From assembly GCA_963277665.1 (NCBI GenBank), contig OY728165.1, forward strand, positions 1,754,696,772 through 1,754,760,771: a stretch of 64,000 nt of DNA, given 5' to 3'. The position numbers and the translations under genes were made by a program. The notes under the pieces were generated by a model. It had not been told where the DNA came from. It saw only the letters and a list, made by a program, of their open reading frames with translations, and did no database searches. The stretch is from Viscum album (Eukaryota; Streptophyta; Magnoliopsida; Santalales; Viscaceae). Shown piece by piece: positions 40,704 to 50,921 of this stretch (the stretch's first letter is position 1; each line of letters opens with the position of its first letter).

Positions 40704-41208
40704 TATACAGAGGTGGAAGTCTTCTTAATATTTTCTTTACAATATCAATGTCTTTGATTTCTTCGCCTAGACCCCGAATTGCTCCAACCACTTCAGTAAT
40801 TCGATTGAAGAAAGAGTATGTATTCTCGTCTGGATGCATCTTCAGATCATCAAACCGATTGTGTAGCACTTGTAGTTTCGCCTCCTTCACTTTGCTATCA
40901 CCTTCATAAATATTCTCAAGTTTATCCCACATAGATTTTGCTGAGGTGCAATTCATCACCTTCAGGTAAATCTGATCAGAAAGGGCAGCAGTGAGAGCAT
41001 TCTGTGCTTTAGCATCTGCATCAAGAAGTTTCCTGTCTGTTTCAGTCATAGCCAGACCTGTTGGATCAGTGACATGTATTCCTTGCATAGTAGAAAAAAG
41101 AACTTCCATTCCAAGAGATCTTAGATGAGATCTCATTATGTTCTTCCAGATCTGGAAATTGCTTCCATCGAAGTGAGGGACTCCCCTGATATTGACGGCG
41201 TTTTCCAT
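40648..41208 (-). pseudogene. Copia copy A: Gag N-terminal fragment
   Basis: The true start is the ATG at 41206-41208 (MENAVNIRGVPHF); the open frame extends upstream through a TTG only. It is a copia-type Gag domain: FDGSNFQIWKNIMRSHL, then DADAKAQNAL, SAKSMWDKLENIYEG, and LRRLPPLYNAKVSALEE. The frame is lost near 40661-40668, where copy A has GTTTTTGAAAG and copy B GTTTGGAAAG. After that the frame of the 38247-40703 segment carries the Gag sequence. The start lies 36 bases inside the primer site. Confidence 0.88.
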
Positions 41209-41243
41209 GATGAAGAAGGTCAGATTCAACACCAGCAACCTTT

Positions 41244-41257
41244 ACCCTCTGATACCA
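41244..41257 (-). other. Primer binding site, copia copy A
   Basis: TGGTATCAGAGGGT on the minus strand, two bases inside LTR-B, complementary to plant initiator tRNA-Met. Confidence 0.88.
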
Positions 41258-41259
41258 CT

Positions 41260-42550
41260 TGAAGGACCCCGGGACACCCTGAGAGGGGAGGGGTGAATCA
41301 GGGTGACCACTTTTTCTTTTAATTTGTTGGATCTTGTTCCCACGTTGGTAGGAACTTGTTGAACCTGTATGATGATTACGATCAAAATGAAAACATTCAC
41401 ATGCACAGAGAAGACACAGTCATTTTTACTTGGTTCACCACTAAGGGCTACGTCCAAGGAGCATACGCCGACAGGTTGCCGGTCGTACCTAAATCCACTA
41501 TGATTCACTAGCTGCGGATACAAAAGTTCGGGTACAGACACTCTGTCCCAGGATCACTGCCTTTACAATAGTTCAGGGATAGCTCACTGCGTCCCTCAGG
41601 TCACTCCCATTGACTCCCCCTGGCTCACTGCCGTTGGTGAAGTCCCACTCAGTTTATAGACGTGTAGGTCTCTTCTTCATTTGCATAAGAGTGCATCCTT
41701 TGTTGAATGTAGATGCTCTATTGAAGTCCGATTCTCACCAGAAGAAGAATATCACTTTTCCTCGAATGAACCGAGTAGTTTATCGGCTTTCGTGCAGCTC
41801 CAGCAAGGCAGGCGTGCTTCAATAGTGTCTAGGTCTCCTTTTCAAGACTGGCGCGCAAGTCTCCCGGCGGCGCGCAAGTCTCAGGCGCGCAAGACTAAAC
41901 TGGCGCGCAAGTGTCACTGAAGCACCTGCGCGACACTGCCTTCTTGAACTAAATACTTGCGCGATCCACTTCCTTTCTCTTCAAAACTGCCTTGGGAGAA
42001 CAGCCAAACACCGGCGCGCAAGCTCTACTTGCGCGACAAAACAACCACCTGCGCGACTCAACCACCTGCGCGTCGAGAGCTCGAACAATCTCTCGGCCTT
42101 GAACTCAGTTGGAAATGAGGAGGGGTGGTCCAGTATTTATAGGCAACCTGGACCCCCTGCGCGGCGGCGCGCAAGTCCCTCTACGGCGCGCAAGTCCTGT
42201 CTCCAGATCCTCTGTCGCGCAAGTTACTTGCGCGACCCAACCAACACTTGCGCGACCTTCTTTCCTTAGCCAAATTTTGATGTTCTGATCTTCAAAAACA
42301 TATGGCGCGCAAGTCTTTCATCCTCCAAGAGCTCGGCGCGCAAGTATCTTTGCCAAAAACACTTTACTTTATTTACGGATTTTCAGGCCCAAAAATTTGG
42401 CAAACACTGGGAAACTGCGCCACCTTCACTACTGTTTTCTTCCTGAACGGTATGATCGCTTTGTTGGTTCACACCCTGAACTTCCACTGAGGATTGACAA
42501 CAAACACAAACCATACACCAAATCATGCTTTGAAAAACCTGGTTCCAACA
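41260..42550 (-). repeat. Copia LTR-B (shared middle LTR)
   Basis: 1291 bp, serving as 5' LTR of copy A and 3' LTR of copy B. It carries about seven private variants (for example ATGATTCAC near 41561 and GATCTTCAAA near 42289) against both outer LTRs, and shares others with LTR-C only. TATA box at 42134-42142; palindrome at 42214-42236. Confidence 0.92.
42134..42142 (-). promoter_or_regulatory. TATA box of copia LTR-B
   Basis: CTATAAATA on the minus strand, the same position relative to the LTR as in LTR-A. It would drive transcription of copy A. Confidence 0.65.
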
Positions 42551-42982
42551 ATCTCCCCCTTTGGGTTTGTTGGCAATCAGAATAAATTCAATAGATCTTC
42601 AACCATGAGCAAATCCAAAACGCAAGAATCAACTCAGCTAACACTCTAAGTCTACGTGAGCAATGCTCGGTGTAGAAAACAAGAGAGAAAGCTTGAATTG
42701 GGTCTTAGTGTGTTGAAATCGTACACGAAATCCTCCATCCCGATGATATCCTTATTAAACTTCTCATCACAAGCTTACACTTCTCATCACAGAAGAATTT
42801 GTTGCCTTGAATTTATTCCTTTCTCCCCCATTGACAATAAAACCAAAGACCGAAAAGTTTGTTCAACATTCAGCTCAAGCCATACTCCCCCTGGATAGTA
42901 TCTCCCCCATAAACCTGCATCACAGCCATAAACAGATAAAAACAGTTAAAACAAACGGGGAGAGGGGACTTTCGGAGCCTCC
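42551..42982 (-). other. Copia copy B 3' untranslated region with repeated purine tracts
   Basis: Same tract arrangement as copy A, shifted by 7073 bases: GGGGGAG-type tracts on the minus strand, with the LTR-proximal one at about 42552-42561. Confidence 0.75.
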
Positions 42983-43897
42983 TTATGCAGTAGGAGGTGG
43001 TTGAACACCGAGGTTCAACCGATGCTTCTCGAACACAGCCGCGGAAAATGGCTTGGTTAGGATATCAGCCACTTGCTCATTAGTTCCAACATGATCCATT
43101 TTAATCACGCCTTGTTCAAGCTTTTATTTGATAAAATGATACCGTATTTCAATATGTTTTGTACGAGAATGCTGAACCGGATTCTTCGTATGATCAATTG
43201 CACTTTTGTTATCACAATAAATCACCATTGGTTGCTGCACCTTATCACCAATATCTGTTAGCTGCTGCTTCATCCAAAGAAGTTGAGTGCATGCTTTTGT
43301 GGCGGAGATATATTCAGCTTCAGCAGTACTAAGAGAAGTGCTTTCTTGTTTCTTGCTCAACCAGCCAACACATTTCTGCCCAATATAGAAAGCTCCACCA
43401 CTAGTGGACTTTCTATCTACAACATCACCAGCCCAGTCAGCATCAGAAAATGCTGATAATTCACTGTCTCTGCCTGCAGCAAAAAATAACCCGAAGTTAT
43501 GTGTACCTTGAATGTACCTCATGATTCTTTTTACTGCTGCCATATGTTCCTCCTTTGGATTACTCTGAAACCGGGCCGCAAGGCATGTTGCAAAGACAAT
43601 ATCTGGCCTTGTCGCTGTCAGGTACAGTAGGCTGCCAATGATCCTCCTGTACATGGTGGGATCAACAGAGTTCCCATCCTCATGCTTTCCAAGTTTAGTT
43701 CCAACTGCAATCGGAGTTGACATTGGTTTGGAGTCTTGCATATTGAACTTCTTCAGCAGCTCTCTTGCATATTTTTTCTGAGAAATGAATGTGTATTCCT
43801 TCTTTTGAATAACTTGCAGCCCCAAGAAATATGTGAGCTCCCCAATCATAGACATTTCAAATTCTGATTTCATGTGGTTGGAAAATTCATCCACTTA
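42983..43897 (-). pseudogene. Copia copy B: RT end and RNase H, with two private stops
   Basis: Matches 35910-36824 of copy A. A private TAA at 43895-43897 ends the RT active-site segment, and another TAA at 43124-43126 cuts the last 47 codons. Between them 256 codons stay open (43124-43894). They contain the RT thumb/connection part (SEFEMSMIGELTYFLG) and RNase H motifs DADWAGDVVDRKSTSGG and STAEAEYISATKACTQ. The open stretch starts with GTG, not a real initiation codon. The tail to 42983 matches the copy A end (GVQPPPTA). Confidence 0.85.
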
Positions 43898-44059
43898 TTT
43901 CTTCCTACTGCCACCAAATATGATATCATCAACGTAGACAAGAACCATGAATTGATCTTTTGGAGAATTCTTCACATAGAGATTGTGATCAACTCCTCCT
44001 CTTTTGAATTCCAACTTCTTGAGATATGAATCTAGCCGTGAGTACCACGCCCGTGGTGC
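43898..44059 (-). pseudogene. Copia copy B: RT active-site segment between stops
   Basis: 54 codons between the shared TAG (44060-44062) and the private TAA (43895-43897). It starts APRAWYSRLD and contains the RT catalytic YVDDIIFGGS. Intact in sequence but isolated on both sides by stops, so no complete RT can come from this copy by simple translation. Confidence 0.85.
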
Positions 44060-45310
44060 CTACTTCAAACCATATAGAGCTTTCTTTAGTTTGCAGACCT
44101 TTGTTTCATCGGTACCCAAGACAAAGCCCACTGGTTGTTCAATGTAGACTTCTTCTTCGAGTACACCATTCAAGAATGCTGTCTTGACATCCATTTGATA
44201 TACTTTATATCCTCTTTGGAGTGCCATGGCAAGGAAAAGCCTTATTGACTCCAGTCTAGCCACTGGAGCAAAGGTTTCTTCAACATCAATGCCTTCAATC
44301 TGAGAGTATCCTTTACATACCAGTCGTGCCTTGTTTCTGATGACACTTCCATGCTCATCAAACTTATTTTTGAAGATCCATTTGGTACCAATCACATTGT
44401 GACCTTCGGGTCTCTGGACAAGATCCCATGTCTGATTCTTATCAATCTGATCTAATTCATCATTCATGGCTTTCACCCAAGATTCATATTTTGCAGCTTC
44501 TTCGAAGGAGGATGGCTCTACAACTGATAGGAATGCAGATTGCGTGGTATTCCTCATCCTTCTGGTTTGAGTGGGTGCACTCCTATCCCCAATTATGTTG
44601 GATGGATCAATCTCAGCTCTTCGATTTCTCCTGCGAGGTTCAGTAGTATTCTCTTCAGCCATAGTTTCTTCTTCAGATTCTTCTTCTGAGTCAACATCAT
44701 CATGTGATTGATGAGTGTTTTGAACAGCTTCCTCTATTTCTGCATTTGTAGGTTCTTCATGTTCACATTCTTCATGACTTTCTATCACATCAGCATATGA
44801 CGTCCGTGAAGCATTTGTGGTTTTCTCTTCAATTATCTTAACATCATTGCTTTTCACAATCCTTCCCAAACGATTGTTGAAACATTTGTAGGCTTTTCTG
44901 TTCATTGAGTAACCGAGGAAGATTCCTTCATCTGCATTGTCACCATATTTCCCCTGATTTCCTTCTTTGTTCCTGATGAAGCACTTACTTCCAAAGAAAC
45001 GAAAGTATTTTAGAGAAGGCTTCCGTCCATGACACAATTCATATGGTGTCTTTGTCTCACCCATATATAGTCCTGTTCGATTCTGAATGTACACTGCAGC
45101 TTGAACAGCCTCTTTCCAGTAATGTCGTGGAATACGACTCTCAATCAGCATAGTTCGTGCCATGTTGTTCACCTGTCGATTCCTTCGTTCAACAACTCCA
45201 TTTTGTTGTGGAGTTCTCACAGCAGCTACCTCATGTTGTATCCCATGCTTCTCCAGATAATTTTCAAATTCAATGGACGTGTATTCTCCTCCATTGTCAG
45301 ATCGCAGCAC
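44060..45310 (-). pseudogene. Copia copy B: integrase C-terminal half and RT front
   Basis: 416 codons, collinear with 36987-38237. Integrase SDNGGEY and the [11 protein letters not shown] glutamate region are kept, then [36 protein letters not shown]. It is bounded by the same two stops as copy A: TGA at 45320-45322 (codon 987 of the gag-pol frame) and TAG at 44060-44062 (codon 1407). Differences from copy A are single substitutions such as LCHGR for LWHGR and RFFGSK for RVFGSK. Confidence 0.9.
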
Positions 45311-45319
45311 TTTGATTGT

Positions 45320-48280
45320 TCATCCAGTATCATTCTCGGCGATTCGCCGATATGTTTTCATGCAGTCAAGGACCTGTCGTTTCCGGTGAATGACCATCAC
45401 ACATGCCATTCGACTGTAATCATCTATGAAAAGGACAAAGTACCTTTCTCCATGAGTTCCGGCAACATTTATTGGACCACAAACATCTGTATGAATCAGA
45501 TCAAGAAGGTGAGATGCCTTTTTCTTCTTTGGCCGATATGAACTGCAGACCAGCTTCCCACGAATACAAGCATCACAGGATTTTTCACGCTCACGCTTCA
45601 GGTTGGGAATGTCCATGACAATTCTCAATTTTGATATTTTCTCCATGTCTTGTTGATTGATGTGTCCCAATCTCCGATGCCACAGATTGTTTTCTTCTTC
45701 AACAGTCATGTAACATACATTCTCTTCACTATCAACCTGATACAAGTTTCCTTCTGTTCTGCATCCCTTCATGAGAGAATTGCCAGTTTTTCCCTTGATA
45801 GTGCAGCCTTTCTGATTAAAAGTAACAACAAGTCCTGAGTCACAGAGTTGACTCACACTGAGGAGATTATGACGTAGGCCATCTACGTAAAGGACTTCAG
45901 TCTTCTTTAGTTCTCCATTAGCTAATTTGGTACTTCCACTCCCTTTGATTTTCAGAGCCCCATCATTACCAAATCTTACTGTACCATCAACATTCTTTAT
46001 GATATTTGTAAGTAGACCGGAATTACCTGTCATATGAGATGAGAAACCGCTATCTAGAATCCAGGTACTGTTGTTCTTTGTGGCTTTGAGAGCTACCTCT
46101 GCAAGGTTTGATTTCTCAATCTTCCTCCTTTCCTTCCATGAGACATTAGATTGAGTATATAGAACTGATGGCCTTTCAAATATCTCTTCCGCAAACCCAG
46201 GTTCTTCATAGTCAACGTCTTCTTTAAGAGGTGAGAACCTGTTTGAAAGAGAAACATCGTCTTGCTGACAAGACTTGACATGTCTGGAACTTCTGTATGA
46301 GCTGTCAATGTCCCTTCTCTGCCTGCAATTAATGGCCTTATGACCAAAGTTAGAACAATGAAAACAATATCCATAGAAATTATTTCTTCTATAAGAATTA
46401 GGATATGAAATTGTTCTCCTTTGTTGAGCATCTATATCTTCTCCATTCAGATAGCTTCTTGCCTCTTCACAATAGGACATGGTATGGCCCAGATAGCCAC
46501 AGAACTGACACTTCATGAGAAGAAATGTCTTCTCACTTGAATTTTTCCTTATAGCTTCTTCCTTGGGAGAATAGTAAGACTGTCTGCCATTTTTAAAAGT
46601 TTGAGGATAATTTTCAGGTCTCCTTTTAGTTTGGATTGAGGGTTCCTTTTTCAGCACTCTAGGTAACATTTCAACATGTTCAACTTTCATCTTATCTTTA
46701 TTTTGGATCTTTGCACTTCCAGCAGTTGATGACTCAGCCTCACAGCCAATTCCACTCTTTCCCATGCAAGCAGGTCTTTGATCACTCAAGACTTTTCCAA
46801 CCCCATCTGAACCACACTTGGATCTTGCAAGTAATTCTGCATCTGAGAATCTTCCGAACTGTATTTTCTTCCTCGATTCTTTTGGAACTAATTCTGTCTC
46901 CATTTTACTCCTCAGAGTAACTACTTCCTCCTCAAGACCCTCAACAGTCTTGGATTTTTCATCCAGTCTGGATGTGAGGTCATTGATGACCTTTGCTTGC
47001 TCTTCAATTCTCAGCTTCAGATCAACTGCATCATCATTGCTTTCAATTATTTTAGACTGTACCTTCACAAATTCTTCCAGTCGTTCAATTTCAGCTTCAA
47101 GTTGATCAACATATTCAGTTGATTCTTCTACAATTGATTTCCACTTATTGCAGCTCTTACATTTAATCTTAAGCTTACTAACTGCATCCTTAAGTTGCAC
47201 CTCAGGATCTACACAAGTTCTCAGTTGTTTTTCACCATCAGTATCTTCTGACTTTTCAACAGTGGCCATCATAGAAGCATGGTTCCCGGTTTTGAATTCT
47301 AGTTCTTCTTCATCACAGAATTCATTGTCATCTTCTTCCTCTTCACAGACAAAACTCTTCCTTTGCATTTTCTTACCAGATTTGAAGTCTCCCTTTTTGA
47401 AGAACCTTCTTTGAGGCTTCTTGAAGTTTTCATCTTCACTGTCATCATCATTGATATTCTTCAAGCACTGAGAGGCAATATGCCCAACTTTTCCACAACG
47501 GAAGCATGCGAGAGGTAACTTCCCTTTGAATTTCCCTTTCCCCTTTTGGAACTTCTTTGCAATGAGAGAAAGAATTTCTTTCTCTTCGTCATCATCACCG
47601 CTACTATCCTTTGAGATTTTCAATTTATCCATGGCCTTGAATGCCATTTCCTTGCTCACCCGAGTCGTAGCATCTTCTGGTTTGACTCTCATTTCATATG
47701 CAACCAAACTGCTCAGTAAGTCATCTAAAGAAAGTTTGGAAAGATCTCTTTCCTCAAGAGCTGACACCTTCGCATTATACAGAGGTGGAAGTCTTCTTAA
47801 TATTTTCTTTACAATATCAATGTCTTTGATTTCTTCGCCTAGACCCCGAATTGCTCCAACCACTTCAGTAATTCGATTGAAGAAAGAGCCTGTATTCTCG
47901 TCTGGATGCATCTTCAGATCATCAAACCGATTGTGTAGCACTTGTAGTTTCGCCTCCTTCACTTTGCTATCACCTTCATAAATATTCTCAAGTTTATCCC
48001 ACATAGATTTTGCTGAGGTGCAATTCATCACCTTCAGGTAAATCTGATCAGAAAGGGCAGCAGTGAGAGCATTCTGTGCTTTAGCATCTGCATCAAGAAG
48101 TTTCATGTCTGTTTCAGTCATAGCCAGACCTGTTGGATCAGTGACATGTATTCCTTGCATAGTAGAAAAAAGAACTTCCATTCCAAGAGATCTTAGATGA
48201 GATCTCATTATGTTCTTCCAGATCTGGAAATTGCTTCCATCGAAGTGAGGGACTCCCCTGATATTGACGGCGTTTTCCAT
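45320..48280 (-). pseudogene. Copia copy B: Gag-protease-integrase front, longest intact reading frame of the window
   Basis: 986 codons from ATG 48278-48280 (MENAVNIRGVPHF); an upstream TTG extends the open frame by 8 codons only. Gag core is about residues 1-190. Knuckle 1 is 259-272 (CFRCGKVGHIASQC); the coiled-coil-like part about 360-470; knuckle 2 is 591-604 (CQFCGYLGHTMSYC); knuckle 3 is 639-652 (CFHCSNFGHKAINC). The protease Asp is about 743 in WILDSGFSSHMTGN. The pre-integrase finger and the start of the integrase core (DVCGPIN, FIDDYSRM) follow. It ends at TGA 45320-45322. A complete Gag and protease could still be made from here if transcribed (inference), but integrase, RT and RNase H are cut off. 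Confidence 0.92.
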
Positions 48281-48315
48281 GATGAAGAAGGTCAGATTCA
48301 ACACCAGAAACCTTT

Positions 48316-48329
48316 ACCCTCTGATACCA
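48316..48329 (-). other. Primer binding site, copia copy B
   Basis: TGGTATCAGAGGGT on the minus strand, two bases inside LTR-C; identical to the copy A site. Confidence 0.88.
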
Positions 48330-48331
48330 CT

Positions 48332-49469
48332 TGAAGGACCCCGGGACACCCTGAGAGGGGAGGGGTGAATCAGGGTGACCACTTTTTCTTTTAATTTGTT
48401 GGATCTTGTTCCCACGTTGGTAGGAACTTGTTGAACCTGTATGATGATTACGATCAAAATGAAAACATTCACATGCACAGAGAAGACACAGTCATTTTTA
48501 CTTGGTTCACCACTAAGGGCTACGTCCAAGGAGCATACGCCGACAGGTTGCCGGTCGTACCTAAATCCACTATGCTTCACTAGCTGCGGATACAAAAGTT
48601 CGGGTACAGACACTCTGTCCCAGGCTCACTGCCTTTACAATAGTTCAGGGATAGCTCACTGCGTCCCTCGGGTCACTCCCATTGACTCCCCCTGGCTCAC
48701 TGCCGTTGGTGAAGTCCCACTCAGTTTATAGACGTGTAGGTCTCTTCTTCATTTGCATAAGAGTGCATCCTTTGTTGAATGTAGATGCTCTATTGAAGTC
48801 CGATTCTCACCAGAAGAAGAATATCACTTTTCCTCGAATGAACCGAGTAGTTTATCGGCTTTCATGCAGCTCCAGCAAGGCAGGCGTGCTTCAATAGTGT
48901 CTAGGTCTCCTTTTCAAGACCGGCGCGCAAGTCTCCCGGCGGCGCACAAGTCTCAGGCGCGCAAGACTAAACTGGCGCGCAAGTGTCACTGAAGCACCTG
49001 CGCGACACTGCCTTCTTGAACTAAATACTTGCGCGATCCACTTCCTTTCTCTTCCAAACTGCCTTGGGAGAACAGCCAAACACCGGCGCGCAAGCTCTAC
49101 TTGCGCGACAAAACAACCACCTGCACGACTCAACCACCTGCGCGTCGAGAGCTCGAACAATCTCTCGGCCTTGAACTCCATTGGAAATGAGGAGGGGTGG
49201 TCCAGTATTTATAGGCAACCTGGACCCCCTGCGCGGCGGCGCGCAAGTCCCTCTACGGCGCGCAAGTCCTGTCTCCAGATCCTCTGTCGCGCAAGTTACT
49301 TGCGCGACCCAACCAACACTTGCGCGACCTTCTTTCCTTAGCCAAATTTTGATGTTCTGATCCTCAAAAACATATCGCTTTGTTGGTTCACACCCTGAAC
49401 TTCCACTGAGGATTGACAACAAACACAAACCATACACCAAATCATGCTTTGAAGAACCTGGTTCCAACA
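48332..49469 (-). repeat. Copia LTR-C (5' LTR of the array), with internal deletion
   Basis: 1138 bp: lacks 153 bp that LTR-B has at 42304-42456. The junction is at CATAT/CGCTTTG near 49375, with a two-base AT overlap at the ends. The deleted piece held two GGCGCGCAAGT motifs in the upstream part of the LTR. The TATA box (49206-49214) and palindrome (49286-49308) remain. Its outer end GGTTCCAACA abuts the target duplication. Confidence 0.92.
49206..49214 (-). promoter_or_regulatory. TATA box of copia LTR-C
   Basis: CTATAAATA on the minus strand; would drive copy B. The upstream LTR is shortened by the 153-bp deletion. Confidence 0.65.
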
Positions 49470-49474
49470 CCTCA
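49470..49474. other. Target-site duplication, right of the copia array
   Basis: CCTCA, against CCTCT at 34182-34186. The host frame continues from it as PHLMFLVLIRSRYQSN. Confidence 0.65.
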
Positions 49475-50100
49475 CTTAATGTTTTTAGTATTAATACGTT
49501 CAAGATATCAATCCAACCATAAGAAATTTCATTTAATGGAAGTGAAAATGGGTTTTCACTAATTAAAGGGAACCATGGATCATGGACTATTTTACACTTC
49601 TAGAAATGATTTTTTTTAATAAGTTTTTCAGATGCTGACTTTGGTGGTTGTATAATGGATAGGAAAAGTCCATCTAGAAGATTTCATTTAATAAGAGATT
49701 CATTTGTTTCATGGTTAGGCAAAAAGAAACACATAGTAGCACTTTCAACTGTTGAAACTGAATGTATAATAGATGGAAGTTATTGTACTCATGTGTTGGG
49801 GATGTAACACACACTCACAGACTATGGTATGATTTTTACCAAAACACATATTATGATAGATAATACATGTTCCATTTCCCTAAGAAAAAAACCCTTCACA
49901 TAACTCTCTTGAAAAACACATAGACATTAGGCATCACTTTCTTAATGATCACACACAAAAATGAGATATCATTATTCAATTTATTGGAACACAAGATCAT
50001 ATTTCTAATATTTTCACAAAATCATTACCCTCCAATAGATATGAATATATTAAACAGAAGTTAGGAATGATAACTATATGGAAATCATTCTTATTAACTT
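49470..50100 (+). pseudogene. Sirevirus RNase H remnant (continuation of host pol)
   Basis: It resumes the reading frame cut at 34186: PHLMFLVLIRSRYQSN, then decayed GSYCTHV and ALSTVETECIIDG near 49738-49790, ADF and MDRKSPSR near 49635-49680, and RNase H end motifs near 49995-50095. Several stops and frameshifts. It shows that one insertion separates RT from RNase H in the older element. Confidence 0.82.
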
Positions 50101-50139
50101 TTTGTTGAAACCTACCTCGTTATAGTAACATAGTCATTT

Positions 50140-50156
50140 TCATAGGGGGAGTTCAT
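50140..50156 (+). other. Purine-tract-like motif after host pol
   Basis: ATAGGGGGAGTTCATTTG directly after RNase H. Similar tracts recur at 53469-53477, 53521-53529 and 53761-53770. Repeated tracts of this kind are known from Sireviruses. Confidence 0.55.
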
Positions 50157-50164
50157 TTGTTGGT

Positions 50165-50575
50165 TTGTTAGTTAAATTTTTTTTCGTAATGATAATATTT
50201 TTAATTAGAAATTTTTCTTAATGAATATTTTTGTAGTTCAAAATTTTTCACAATGAAGATTTTTGTAGTTCATAATATTTTATAATGAAGATTTTTTTAG
50301 TTCAAAATTTTTCGTAATAAAGTGTTCTATAGTTCAAATTTTTCTATAAAGATGATTTATGTAGTTTAAATTTTTTGTAATAAAAATCATTCATAGTTTT
50401 TTTGTAGTCTAAAATTTTTCGTACTGTAATTTTTTTAAATAAATTTCATAATGATGATTTTCCTACTTATATTTTTCATAAATAAATATTTTTTTACTTA
50501 ACTTTTTCATAATGAAAATTATCATACCTAGATTATTCGTAGTCAAAGTGTTTTATAATCAAAATTTTCAAAATA
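50165..50575 (+). repeat. Degenerate tandem array, unit about 34 bp
   Basis: About ten degenerate units with a core like TAATGAAGATTTTTGTAGTT then CAAAATTTTTC, lying between pol and the env-like-position region. The units differ by small indels, so this is an old array. Confidence 0.65.
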
Positions 50576-50778
50576 TGTAGTTCTTCAAGAAGAATATTCA
50601 TATGTTTTTAAAATTTTGTGTTCACTTTTTCTTAAATTAAAAATATATTATTAAAACCCTCAAATGATTGGATAATATTGAAATTTATATGTGGTTATCA
50701 TGTCAAGCCTCAGATCTGATCAGAACGTTTTTTAATCATTGAATTGAGTATGGAAGTTGACCTGTCACCCCAATTTCC

Positions 50779-50788
50779 TATATAAAGG
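50779..50788 (+). promoter_or_regulatory. Internal TATA box before the extra Sirevirus region
   Basis: TATATAAAGG in a GC-richer context, about 140 bp before the ATG at 50922. The sequence between has the look of a 5' leader (CT-rich, with no ATG start leading to a long frame). It would place transcription start near 50815. Inference; no experiment. Confidence 0.45.
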
Positions 50789-50921
50789 ACCCCAATGGTT
50801 GTCTCACATCGAATCTCGTGATCGTGTGTGGTGATGCTCTATCCTCCTACATAAGTTCATTCCGAACTTCTCAGGTCTTTCTTTCTTCCAAATTTCCACT
50901 GAAGTCTCCTCTCACAAAGAT

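Larger units (their letters stand above)
34187..49469 (-). mobile_element. Young Sirevirus-lineage Ty1/copia double element: LTR-A, internal A, LTR-B, internal B, LTR-C
   Basis: Three direct LTR copies (34187-35477, 41260-42550, 48332-49469) and two internal regions (35478-41259, 5782 bp; 42551-48331, 5781 bp), all minus strand. LTRs start TGTTGG and end CCTTCA on the minus strand. LTR-A and LTR-B are both 1291 bp and differ at only about ten sites by eye. Each internal has a primer site next to the higher-coordinate LTR and a purine tract next to the lower one. RT and RNase H wording (YVDDIIFGGS, KSTSGGAFYIG) fits the Sirevirus lineage. It is inserted in the RT/RNase H region of an older + strand Sirevirus. 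Both gag-pol copies are broken. Confidence 0.92.

Noticed and set aside
41244..41257. tRNA-like matches at primer sites (also 17936, 48316)
   Set aside because: They are short complements to the tRNA 3' end next to LTRs, not tRNA genes; no cloverleaf surrounds them.
41242..41541. A 99-codon minus-strand ORF (MSVPELLYPQLV...) repeated in all three copia LTRs (also 34178-34468 and 48314-48613)
   Set aside because: It lies wholly inside the LTR, shows no domain, and is repeated only because the LTR is. Treated as chance coding potential.
44060..45322. Programmed stop-codon readthrough at the shared TGA and TAG
   Set aside because: Readthrough in retroelements is usually between Gag and Pol. 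These stops lie inside integrase and RT and replace conserved positions, so mutation is simpler.
47526..47981. Serine-rich 151-codon + strand ORF
   Set aside because: Antisense of Gag (Glu/Lys-rich codons read backwards give Ser/Phe/Leu). No independent support.
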